DNA of 64,000 bases from Dermatemys mawii (taxonomy: Eukaryota; Chordata; Testudines; Dermatemydidae), in NCBI GenBank assembly GCA_007922305.1, contig ML677335.1, positions 36,319,545-36,383,544 of the forward strand. Reading direction: 5' to 3'. Under the pieces are notes generated by a model. The model saw only the letters and a list, made by a program, of their open reading frames with translations, had not been told where the DNA came from and did no database searches. Position numbers and translations under genes: made by a program. Positions 46,299 to 58,000 of this stretch are shown here, one piece after another. Positions within the stretch are counted from its first letter, which is position 1. The number at the start of each line of letters is the position of its first letter.

Positions 46299-46724
46299 TG
46301 AATTGCCCAATGTGCCTTGGGAAGTTAGAGTTCTAAACTTTTCATCTTTAATTCATGGCTTTATTATTCCAGTAATTATTTTTATCTGAACATATGCTCT
46401 ACATTTATTACTTCAGATATTAATTTTAATTTAATAAAAGTTATAATATGTTAAACACTCCTTTCCTCTTAAAAGTCTATTTACTGTTTTAACAACTCTG
46501 TAATAATTACTTCATGGTTTTTAATCAGGAGAAAACTGCTACATGCATTCACACAGCATGATTATTTTTAAGCAAATTTAACACTCACCAAAAGGTGACA
46601 CAGCACTGGAGAATACAGTCTTTTTTTATCCACATACAAGGCATTATATCAGTCACAGCAACAAAATTTCACCATATCACCTTTCCAGTAAGCCTCAGAC
46701 CTGCTTTGTAACTCTGATGTGAAA

Positions 46725-48152
46725 CTTTCAAGCGTTTCAAGAATTATCAGACACACAGATGAACATGCTTTGTTGGGGAAGAGATAACATGGTTTTTGTA
46801 AATGGAAGTCATATCTCACCAGTCTACTAGAATTCTTTGAGGGGTTCGACAAGCATGTGAACAAGTGTGAACCAATGGATACAGTATACTTAGATTTTCA
46901 GAAAGCCTTTGAGAAGGTCCTTAAGCAAATGCTCTTAAGCAAAGTAAGCTGTCATGGGATAAGAGGGAAGGTTCTTTAATGGATCAAGAACTGGTTAAAG
47001 GATAGGAAACAAAGGGTAGGAATAAATGGTCAGTTTTCAGAATGGAAAGGGGTAAACAGTGGTATCCCCCAGAGGTCTGTACTGGGACCAGAGCTGTTCA
47101 ACATATTCATAAGTGATCTGGAGAAAGAGCTAAACAGTGAGGTGGCAAAGTGCACACATAACACAAAATTACTCAAGAAGGTTAAGTCCAAAGCAGACTG
47201 TGAAGAGTTACAAAGGGACCTCACATAACTTGGGTGACTGGGCAACAAAACAGCAGGTGAAATTCAATGCTGTTAAATGCAAAGTAATGTCCACTGGAAA
47301 ACATAAATCCAACTAGACATATAAAATGATGAGGTCTAAATTAGCTGTTACCACTCAAGAAAGCGATCTTGGAGTTATTGTGGATAGTTCTCTGAAAACA
47401 TCCGCTCAATGTGCATTGGCAGCTGAAAAAAGCTAAAAGAATAATGGGAATCCTTAGGAAAGGGATAGATAATAAGACAGAAAATATCATATTGCCTCTA
47501 TATAAATCCGTGGTATGCCCACCTCTTGAATACTGCACATAGTTCTGGTGTCCTCCATCTCAAAAATATATATATTGGAATTGGAAAAGGTTCAGAAAAG
47601 GCCAACAAAAATTATTAGGAATATGGAATATAAGGAAAGATTAATAAGACTGGGAATGTACATCTTGGAAAAAAGACTAAGGGACAATATGATAGATGTT
47701 TATAAAATCATAACTGGTGTGGAGAAAGTAAATAAGTGTTATTTACTCCTCCTCATAACACAAGAACTAGGGGTCAGCCAAAGAAATTAATAGGCAGCAG
47801 GTTTAAAACAAAAGGAAGTATTTCTTTACACAGCGCACACTCAACCTGTGGAACTCTTTGCCAGAAGATGTCGTGAAGGTCAAGACTATAACAATGTTCA
47901 AAAAAAGAACCAAATACACTCATGGAGGATAGGTGCATCAATGGCTATTAGCTAGGATGGGTAAGGGATGATGTCCCTAGCCTCTGTTTGCCAGAAGCTG
48001 GGAATGGGTGACAAGGGATTGATCACTTGATGATTACCTGTTCTGTTCATTCCCTCTGAAGTACCTGGCGTTATCCACTGTTGGAAGACAGGGTACTGGG
48101 TTAGATGGACCTTTGGTCTGAACCACTATGGCCATTCTTATGTTTTTAAGTG
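46725..48152 (+). mobile_element. CR1 LINE copy C
   Basis: 5'-truncated CR1 starting within the RT (ATTATCAGACACACAGATG) and ending TGGACCTTTGGTCTGAACCA and TATGGCCATTCTTATGTTTTT. 3' UTR features at 47980-48090 match copies A and B (ATTACCTGTTCTGTTCATTC). Non-functional. Confidence 0.9.
46740..47780 (+). pseudogene. CR1 ORF2 reverse transcriptase relic, copy C
   Basis: Collinear motifs in shifting frames: HGFCKWKSYLTSLLEFFEGF; YLDFQKAFEKVLKQ (RT domain A, about 46888); CHGIRGKVL then a stop; LKDRKQRVGINGQFSEWKG; GIPQRSVLGPELFNIFISDL; the FADD box has decayed to CTHN (about 47148); VTTQESDLGVIVDSSL; KVQKRPTKIIRN (about 47590); LEKRLRDNMIDVYKII. The endonuclease and N-terminal RT are absent. 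The most decayed catalytic motif of the three long CR1 copies. Confidence 0.85.
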
Positions 48153-49939
48153 TTGCTAACCGTCCTGCAAATTGCATGGTGCTATTTTCATGACTGTGTA
48201 CTCAGCGAATTAGTGACTGGGTGACTGCTCTGGTCACTAGAGGATGCAATTTCATTTGCTGAGCAGGCAGATGTTGGTCCCCACAGTTACTCCACTCTTT
48301 GATTTGTGCTTTGAAATGAGGATTTTTTTGAAAGAAAGTTTTTAGGACCAATGTCGTAGATTAATAGGGTGATTTTCAAAAGTCCTGGGTGCCCAGCAGC
48401 TCTCATTGAAGTAACCAAGGCTTTAGATTCTACCAACTAAGTTAACTTTTATTTATTTTTTACAGTAGGGTTCCTAACCCATATGGTTATGAAGACATCC
48501 TTCCAATATGAACTGAGTGTAACCTAGGGCAGTATTAGTTCCCTGAGTCTGAGAGGAGCTGAACCAATAGCTTTAACAGGTATGAACTCAACTCTTCATT
48601 CATCTCACTGGGGCAATAGCTCTAAAACCAGATGACACTAATGTAAAAACTAACTACTCAACTACTGATTACGTTAGTGGATTAAAAGTGACAGAGTGAA
48701 GCTCAAGGGAGATAGGACCAGGAAGGAAGGAAAGAAAGATGCAGCAGGAAGGGGAGACAAATTGCATAAATAGCAATAATCCTAAAGGGGAACATATTTC
48801 CTCTCTGAGTGGTGCTGAAACCAACAAAAAGATACTGAATAAGCTACTCTTAAAAGTTTATTTACTATATAAACAGCCAGATTCTACCCCTTATCTTTAT
48901 GCAAAACTCCCTTGACATCAGTGGGAGCTATGCTATTTAGTGAGGAGAGTGTGCAGTCCTAAATGTATATCCTGGAACATAATTAAAAATGGAATTCAGC
49001 ATTTCCCACATAATTAATTGGACACCTCTGCTCTAGAGAAAGAAATCCTTGGGAATCTCTCAAACGGAAAATGCACACTTTTTCAGCCATGCAGCATTGT
49101 ACCTTTTGTGTTATACTCATAAAAGCTATTTCATTAGAAATGGACAGCATGATGAAAATTCATAAGCAGTTAAATTACAGGGCAGCTCTGCTGCTGACTC
49201 AGCCTCCCTGAAATTAATAAGCTCCAAACATCTTGATCTAAATACAAACTGAGAAAGGTAATCTGTTGATTCATATTTCACTCTACAGAATGCAAGGTGA
49301 CTACTTAGTTGTCTCTCTCATTAGAAGGGATGCTTCATTCTTGCCAAGAATAGCGTATGAACTTTCTGTGGCAGCTGTGACTTCAAGTCTGCTCTAAAAC
49401 AAAGAGCAAGGGGAAAAAAAAACTAGTTACATTCACTTTATGAGGGTAGGCAATATTTATATGTAGGCTGTTTTCACACTTAGAGCAGAGTGGTCTAGAT
49501 TTCTGATTTTCTTCACTCGCCGCACGATTAATAGTTGTGTGTCATGCTTCTCTCTCTGTAATGCAAGCAATTTTGTCTTTGACACGGAATTAGTCTTCAG
49601 CATTTAGAACCCACTTCATGAACAATTTCTGCCCTAGTTATACTAGGATTTTGCAGTAACTTCCTTGTAAAAGCAACGTAACTCATCTCTACTCAGAGTG
49701 CATTCTTCAACGCAGCTTGCACATGGCAACCTGGTTCCTTGGGGGAAGTAACTTGCAGTGCCATCCAGAGCAGCTAGGTTTCAGGAGGACATCTAGACTT
49801 TCATTCCCTGGGCCAGTGCAGCTCAGACATACAGCAGTGGTGATATGTTCAACACCTAGGTGAAGACCTGTTATACCCTTCTGACCACAAGGGTATGTTC
49901 ACTGTAGAGCTTACCTCGGTCCAAGCAACTAGACTAAAG
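48153..49939. other. Unannotated DNA, possibly containing conserved non-coding sequence
   Basis: No gene. A palindromic-repeat fragment lies near 48875-48960 (GACATCAGTGGGAGCT). 49020-49430 is free of recognisable repeats, with dense AT-rich and TGACTCA-like motifs, and might be regulatory, but this cannot be shown from one sequence. Confidence 0.35.
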
Positions 49940-50245
49940 GAGAGTAACTTAATTAATGACAATTTATATGGATTTACGGAAAACAAATCCTAGAACTAGA
50001 TACCTTTTTTTTTAAAAAAATTAGATTACAAGTTTGGTCAATAAAGGTCATAGTGTTGATGTTACATTCTTGGACTTCTGCAATTCAATGATACCACATG
50101 ATAACTTGATTAAGAAACTAGAAGAATACAAAATTAACATGGCACACATTAAATGGATTAAATGCTGGCTAACTGACAAGTCTCAACACATAGCTGTAAG
50201 AGGGGAATGATCATCAAGTGGGTAAAATGGCACTGCTTCCACATG
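49940..50245 (+). pseudogene. LINE RT fragment from a different CR1-clade lineage
   Basis: Forward translation gives DNLYGFTENKS, then FLDFCNSMIPHDNLIKKLEEY, KINMAHIKWIKCWLTDKSQ and AVRGE. This is the RT domain A-to-B stretch (YLDFSKAFD.IPHD.LI.KL) of a CR1-clade element, but it differs clearly from copies A-C (which read YLDFQKAFDKVSHQRLLHKL). The residue after domain A's Asp region is altered (CNSM for the usual SKAF). Only about 300 bp survive; no 3' end seen. Confidence 0.75.
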
Positions 50246-51559
50246 CAAATGAACTAAAATCCATCTCATGGCATGTAATATCCTCCATAACAATAAATGC
50301 GTTTACCTTAAACTGGTGAAACCCTCACACTTACGGTGCAATTCCCCCTAACAATAATGACAATGGCCTCTTGAACCCTGCAGTAACTGTGCTTCTGATG
50401 CTCTCTCTCTGTTTCTTCTCTCATCTGTTTCCTAATCCCAAACAGGTCTCCATAGACTCTGGGCTGAATCCTTCAGTCCCTCTGCCCTGATGATCTGCTC
50501 CACCCTCAAGAATCTGTTCCAGTTCCCCTGGTCCAAGAAAAGGACCTTTGGTCACAAAAACCCATCAAGCTTAACGAAAGGCTCAATGCTGAGTAACTGG
50601 TTAAACTCCTTGTAGTAGGTTGCTGGAGTTTCCAGATTTGCTGTAGGCATCTTCTGCTTTGCAGTTCACTTCCTTCAGATTTTTATTCTCTCCCTGCACA
50701 AATTTACTGTCTGTTTAATTCTCTCCTCCAACAATCCAGAGGAGATGTTCTTGTGGAGAGGCTGATTTCAGATGCATCTCCCAAAAATCATCTCCAATTC
50801 CATATAGAAATGAGGGATGGAATGAGGAGTTTGGATTCAAGTGAGATGTGAATAAACTGATATGTGACTTCTGGCACAGAAGAAATGAATAGGTGGAAGG
50901 GTAGGAAAATTGATAGGAAGGCACTGGAGGACTATCAACACCAGAGGTTCTCTAAACGGAGCCTTCGGCCTGCAACCATACTGCACATACTGCTAGCAAG
51001 GTAAGCAAGCCCAGGTTCAAAGCATATATAAAACCAGGTAAAAGGATTTTCAGTGTAAATGGCAGGAGGGTTTGGGCCAAAACCCAGGCATGAGCCCAAG
51101 TTAACTCTGCAGTGCAGATATATCCTTAGTGAGTTTTTGGCTAAGTCTTAGTCACAGTCAAAGCTTATATATCTTGACTGGTTTGTATTCCAGTGTAAGG
51201 GATATTGAGTCCCAGTCTCCAAGGAACAGAATACTGCTAATATATTTAGAAATCTCAGTTCCCCAATAATAATTGTAAGAGACTTTGAATAGTGTGCATG
51301 CCATCTAAAAGTCGCTTCTGCATTCTGGAAAGATAGATGGTTATCCTGACCTGGGGGAGGAACCCACATTTCTTTGCTCTGGTCCTGCTACTGGATATTG
51401 GTGGGTAAAAGGCAAAAGGACACAACAGGGATGTTCTCAGCTTAGGGATCAGGACTTAAGCCACATGTGTATCTGTGACTGGGATTCTAGGGGAGCTACC
51501 TGAGGTCACTCAGTTAGGGAGAACTGCAAAGAATGGGGCAGATAATCCCCAAAGCTGGT
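50246..51559. other. Unannotated DNA
   Basis: No gene or repeat recognised with confidence; short frames lack motifs. Confidence 0.4.
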
Positions 51560-52152
51560 AGATATTACAATACTTAGATTTACAAAGCCAGCACTAAACA
51601 CCGCTGCCAGTATGTGTGAATTGCTCCGTTCCATGGCTTCCCACACACACCTATTTGCATGGCATCATATTGATCTGCACAGCTGCTCTTGGATAGGCTC
51701 TGCAAATACCACAGGACAATGTGCAAGGTGTTTGTGATACTCACAGCAACAGTGTATTACTGGGCAGGGTCCATGCTTTCTGTGCTTTGGTGTCTGCACG
51801 AGTAACCCAGGCTTAGGAGTGAAAATGATTGTTTGCTATTGCTTTCAAGGAAGGAGGGAAGAGCCAAGTGCATCATGGAAGGCTGACAATATGTACCCAA
51901 AACACCTCATGAAAATGCTTTTGTCCCATCAGCCATTGAGAGCCTAACCCAGAATTCAAATCGACAGCAGGAACTGTGGGATAGCTGCTCTCAGTGCATT
52001 GCGCCATGAGTTGATGCTACCAGTGGTAATGGGGATGCGCTCCGCTGACAGAATGTGCATAGTGGGGACATATGCAACCAATTTTGTAAAATTGGAGGCT
52101 ACAGGTCGACTTTAATAAATTCAACTTAATTTTGTAGTGTAGACAAGCCCAA
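51560..52152 (-). mobile_element. DNA-transposon remnant ending TAGTGTAGACAAGCCC
   Basis: The right end TTAATTTTGTAGTGTAGACA then AGCCC is a TIR closely related to the GTCTTGTCTACACT end of the element at 5081. The interior (GGATAGCTGCTCTCAGTGCA, GTCGACTTTAATAAATTC) fits a recurrent turtle element, perhaps Harbinger-derived. The left border is a guess and no target duplication was found. Confidence 0.45.
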
Positions 52153-52496
52153 AGAGACATGAATACAGCGATATTCCACATTTACAATTCATTTAAATGC
52201 TAGGATGTTCTTTTGATTTCTGAATTAACAGAAGGCAGCATAGACAAAGACTGTTGATTACATTGTTGACTACTACCAATATATATGTAAATACACAAAA
52301 AACACAAACATTATCTCCCCCTTATATCTTTAGGGGTTGAATTTGAGCCATGTATCCTGCAGGATATTTTACTCTTTCTGGCCATGCATCATGGTATCAC
52401 TGGTGCTTCATAAGCAGAGTCCTTTAACTGTTGCACCTGAGACCAGTATCTCTCTCTTCTGATTCAATAATGGGCACTTTAAATCAGTCTGGACCT

Positions 52497-52580
52497 ACTT
52501 TAGGCTCCAAATTTAGCAAAGCACTTAGGTGCATGTTTAAGTCCCATTGAAGTCAATAGGGCTACTCACATGCTAGAGAA
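52497..52580. repeat. Palindromic repeat fragment
   Basis: TTTAGCAAAGCACTTAGGTGC then CATGTTTAAGTCCCATTGAA and GTCAATAGGGCTACTCACAT: same family as 46162-46298, one arm mainly. Confidence 0.6.
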
Positions 52581-52600
52581 CTTTAATGCTTGAAAACCAA

Positions 52601-53971
52601 GCATCTATGCTTTAAAACAGATGCAGGCACATTTCAGCAAAAAGTCATTGTTCTGTTATTTAGTGTTTGCCTGTAACGTAGCAAATGTGATAATAATTCC
52701 CATTACTTGTGTAAGGAGTGCAGGATCTGCCTACACCAGTAATTTAGATTGGTGATGCTTCGTCTCTTTCAGTTCTGCATCTCTCCCACACCTTTCATTC
52801 TCCGTCATTTCCCAAGAGACACAACAGTGCAGAATGTACAGTATATGTTAAAAGGCTGTTGTAGCTAAGGGTACACTGTACAAGGGCCCCTTAATATGCA
52901 ACCTGCTGTGTCCTTAGATATTTATAGGGTTAATAAAAATGACAATTTTTTATCCAGGTAAAATTACAGGTTCTCTAAGCAACCAAAGTACATTTTCCTA
53001 TATTTAAACATGTGCTTACTTCAGACAGAAAAATATTAGTCTAAAAATTACTGTTGTTGGAAGGAAACAGGGTGAAAATTATAGCCTAAAATATTTGAAA
53101 TGTATCTCTGCTTCCCTTCTGAAAGGAAAATTTCATCTATAATTTACACAAAACATGAAATAGAATGGCATCCTTCCTTGAAATGATTTTCACATGCTCT
53201 AGTACCTTATCTGGTTTTGATGTGATAACTAACCTTTAGACTATCCATCTAAAGTACAATGAGAGAAACACTGGTGCCATGTGTGAGCATTGCATGGAAT
53301 AATTGAGAGAGGAAATAAATGATGCATTTAGGACCACTTTACATATTGGCTAAGAAGAACCTTACAAGAGATTAAAACATTTCAAAGAAATATAATTTCA
53401 CTGTAAAGGTGCAGAGTGAACCTTGTCTTGCAATTTACAGTCTGCAGTCAGAATCACCAAATGCTAATTGACCTGCCTCTAAAAGTGCTGAAATCAGGAA
53501 TGTGAGGGAGAAAGAGAAATTCTGGAGACAAGAACAAATTTCCATAAGAGTCTTCTTGCTCTTATTTCATTATTAAGAACATGGAAAGGAGCAGGTGAGA
53601 GCAGAAACGAACTTCTCTGAATAAGTGCTGCATTCCAATTCAACTCTCAGGGCAGAGAAGCATTCTGTTACCATACATCTCTAAAGAGCTGGAGCAAACA
53701 GAAAGTGAATGGCACAACATGCCTCCTTCATATTCTTCATTGACACAACACTTCTTCTGTGAGTTCTATGAAGACACCTTCCTCAGCAAGTTAGTATTTA
53801 CAGGCATTTTCCACTGTTGGTCTAGAATGGATGTACATCTCTTTCCACTTCCTTGCTCAACTATGTACTTCGAGCTGGAATTTCAAAAGCACCCAAGTGC
53901 CTAAGGAGCAGAAGTTGAAAGTCAAAGTGACTTGTGCTTTCCAAATTACTTGAGATTATTGAAAACCACAC
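52601..53971. other. Unannotated DNA
   Basis: No gene, RNA or repeat recognised. Confidence 0.4.
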
Positions 53972-55050
53972 TGTGACATTTGGGGGTCACCCAGACTGGT
54001 AAATTGTTCTGTCACTGCCTGCTCTGTAACCTCTGCTGCCTTGGTGCCATGTGGCTATGGTTCAGATCCCTGACCCCAGTAGCCTGCCCACAAACACAAA
54101 GTCTCACCCTGGCTTCCACCAATCTACTCCCTCCTTGCAGGATGACATCTACAGGGTGACATCCCTTCCAATCCCAAGTCTCCCCAGATCCATCTTCCCC
54201 AAGTTCCCAAGTACCAGACACTTGGGATGTTCCCCTATGGTTCATCATCTGCAAATGCAGGAAATCTGCACCCAGTTATCACTTCCTCTTTGGTACACAC
54301 ACTCCATGGTTTGCACAACAGAGATCTGACTCAGGTAAAAATAAAAAGTATATTTAGTAGAAAAAACACAGATTTCAAGATGAAATGGTAAAGGGGAAAA
54401 CAAACAAATACAACTTGCACAGTAAATAAACAAAACGAAATCTCAAGTTTCATACCTCCATATTAGATAAAATCCCTTTTCTAATAGAAGTTACCTGTTG
54501 CCTTTGAACAGTTTTCAGCATACCCCCTAGCGCAATGGGGAACAAGCATTGATGGACAGCTCCCCGGCTGGCCTGTGTACAGGCTGCATCTCAGTTTCTA
54601 GAGGAAAACTTTCGTTTCAAGCCTCCTTTTTTAAAGGCAAATATTCCCTCTCCCTGCTCCACCTTGGCATAGTGACGGATTTCCCAGTTGTCTCAGTGTC
54701 CTTCCATTAACTCTAATGATCCATTATTGTAAGTTGCACAAAGGATTGTTACTTGATTCTGGTTTTGCATGAATATCTCGTTTATGAGGAGGCCTTTCCC
54801 TGTCTGATCACTCACCACCTGCAGTGAAGGGAAGCCAAAATTTATAAGCCCAGTTCTCTAAATGCACAAATACATAGATTCATATCCACGGCCTGTATAC
54901 ATATCTCATAATGGTTAAGTTATGAAAGCTTGCAACGTTCTAAAAAGACCTTGCTACATATGCTTCCATAGTACAACAATACAGTACACAACCAGTTGGT
55001 TCAGTTGCTCATTGTTGGGGTCTAAACATTTTGTTCTTCCCTTAGGGTAT
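53972..55050. mobile_element. Probable LTR-like repeat
   Basis: Starts TGTGACATTTGGGGGTCACC. An A-rich stretch with AAAATAAAAAGTATATTTAG lies near 54335. I recognise it as a recurrent turtle LTR-type repeat. Right border and orientation uncertain; no TATA or target duplication convincingly placed. Confidence 0.45.
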
Positions 55051-58000
55051 CAGAATCTTTGGTCCCAGTAAAAAGATGAAAAGAAAGTCAAATCTCATTA
55101 CTTTTTGTTGCCATCTTTATAGGTATAGGAACATCATGTTGTGCCAGCTATTAAATTACACTGAAACTCCCTGCCCAGAGTTGCTATGTATAAATAATAT
55201 TAAAAGGGAAGAGTGCTTGAATATGACATTTTCTCGATAGTGCTTCAAAATCAGAGCTGTGTTCTGCCTCTCAAGTCTGCACATTATTTATTATCCATTT
55301 AGCACATTAAAAATGATTCACCTTGTGAGAGCTGCATGGTTTCAGCACCACATCTGACTGACATTTTCTTTTCTATTTTGATGGCAGTCAAGGAAGAGGG
55401 AGGGGGAAGATCCTTTTGAATCAACCCCCTTCTAACAGTGAATCTTTGTTATAATTCTCTGATGCCAGCTAAGGTGATTTTTTTTTTTAATGTCCTCATT
55501 TATCTTTCTCATCCCTTCTCCTTGATGGCCACAGAATATGTGGCGCTCAGACCCACGTTCGGGATGGCCAATTATTTTATTTTAGCAGCGTAACCCCAAA
55601 TGTTAGATTTTATTGAGTGTTTCATAATATTTGATGTTTTTCTTACAGCTCAGCTCCTGGAGTCATGTGTTTATATGAGAATTTCAGCTTTCATTAAAAA
55701 TATTAGCTTTCATTGAGAAAAGTTCAAAAATGTGAACTTCTCCCTCTGTGGCTGCAGTGTCCTGATATAAGCCCGAGTACACTAATCTGCTACAACTATT
55801 GGAGATTCTGCATTAAGCATAAATGAGTTTGTTCAAATCAAATGCTAAATGAATCAATAGCACCAAATCTGCAAAAAGACCTCACAGGGTTAGGTTGCAT
55901 AAACTATCTGAATTCAACCCTTCAGATTTGATTCAGCTCTTTTCACAGCAGCGATAGAAAATGACAATCAGGAACCTTTTCAGTGGAAAACATGTAGCAA
56001 AATCCATTACAAGACATTTCTGAAATGAACTAGAATAGCATGTAGTCCAACAGCTCAAGGCGCTGCCAGGGCTTGTCATTGGACTGTCTGAGAAGCCAAG
56101 ACTGATTGTGTGGAGTGTCTAAAATAGCACTTGTTGGGCACATCTCTTTGTTGCAGGGGCCTTTTATTTTGGCCCACACTTATCTTCCCATATCCCATTG
56201 ATGTTTAACTGTCTTCTCTTTCTCATGCCTTGGAGTCACAAAAATTACCATGGTTTCCTGTCAGCCACACTATAAAGAAATCATAGCTGAAATTCAACTA
56301 TCTGCTGACATTTTGAACACAGACATTTTGTCTGATGTGGCAGCTAGAGCTACAGAACACTAACAGAGGATGCAATAGCTAAAAAAAAAAATTCTCTCAG
56401 TCATGCTCTAGAAATGCATTAAGTGGATGAATATTCTCCCAAAGAAAGTGTTTGAAGCCCTGTCACTTAGCTCCTTAACTGAAGGTTAAGACAAAACTGA
56501 AAACGACGATAGTCCTACAGCTGCAGGGAAGGTAGCTGTGATCTAGTAGCACAGGGTGGGAAAGCAGGAGCCATCTTGGATTAGGCTCCTGAGTCAGTTG
56601 TTGACCTGAAGTGTATCCTTGGTCAAATAACTCAGCTTGCATTTCAGGATACGATGGTAGTACAGAGAAACCCATTATATTTGGAAGTTTGGAGCCCAAA
56701 TAAATCTTAACACGAATTTCCTTGTTATCTCTCTCCAGATCTGACCCATTTGATCAGTGACCCTCATGCCTCCATAGTTGTTTCCTCTGTTGCATCTATT
56801 GCCCCCTTTTTTTTTTGTAAGGAAAAAAAAAAGCAATTTCCCATGGCTCCCTTTAGTTTAAGCACCCGATATGGCATCTTCTATAGATCTGTTTCCACGA
56901 ATTCATCTCACACACATAATGTTCCATCCTAAATTATCTCTAAGTTTTCTAGGACTTCAAGACACTGATCCCAAATTCTCCAGTCTTTTACCAACACTGC
57001 AAAAGGAGAGAGAAATTAAGAGGAATAGGACAAAGAGAAAAGATGTTTTCTTTCAACAGAGATTTCCAGTGACTTGTAGGGCCAAAGAGACAGCAAGATA
57101 CTGGAAGACTATTCCAGGTAACAGGCACTGCAGGGATGAATTCTCCCACCGTACAAACTGTGGGATTACCAGAAGGGGCAGGGAGGAGGCTAGTGCTAGG
57201 TGAGCAGAGTGAGAGGTGTGGGAGACCTTTTCTTAGTATCACAAACCTTACCAGTACCACAAAAGTCCTCCTCTCCTTGTTAATCAGAAACATGTCTTTC
57301 CTGAGAGCAGGTAATTTGGCAAAATGAAGAACCTGGCACTGGAATCATTTCCTATATAAATAACTGTCTAGAAGTGCCACGATTTAAATGGAAAGATGGG
57401 ACCTTATCCAAATCAATAAACTGCATTGCATTCAATTTTCCATAATCCAAAACCAAGCTAAGCAGCCAAAGAATGACATCTGTGTATCCCAGATGCATGA
57501 AAAGCATATTTATATTTCATATAGATGACTAAAGAAGATCATAGCAATTATTAGCATTTTTCTCACAAAGCAAACATAAGAGAAGGTGTCCCCTCCACAA
57601 AGGATAAAACTGGTGATCCAAAATGCTTGTGAAAAAGGGTATCTCCCTAACTACAAAAAGGCAATTAGATGGAAAGCGACTGAAAAACTCTCTCTCTAAT
57701 CTGAGAAATGATTGCACATAGTGCAGCAGCACAATCTTCCTAGCACATCAGAAAATGTTGGTTGCTTATTTCTGTGAGCTTTTTGCATGGTTGGTCAGCA
57801 TCACGCCTTTAACTACCTCTTTACAAGCCATCTTTTTGGCATAACCAAAGTTAGACTAGGGCAGGGGAGCAAGGAAATGTTGAGTCTAAAATATTCAGCC
57901 CCTGAGGGACACGGAGGGTTGGGGGAGGGAGGGAATCTCCAAATGATGTGGCTCTGACATTTTATGCAATGTGTTATTACTTAATATCTCAGATGATTCC

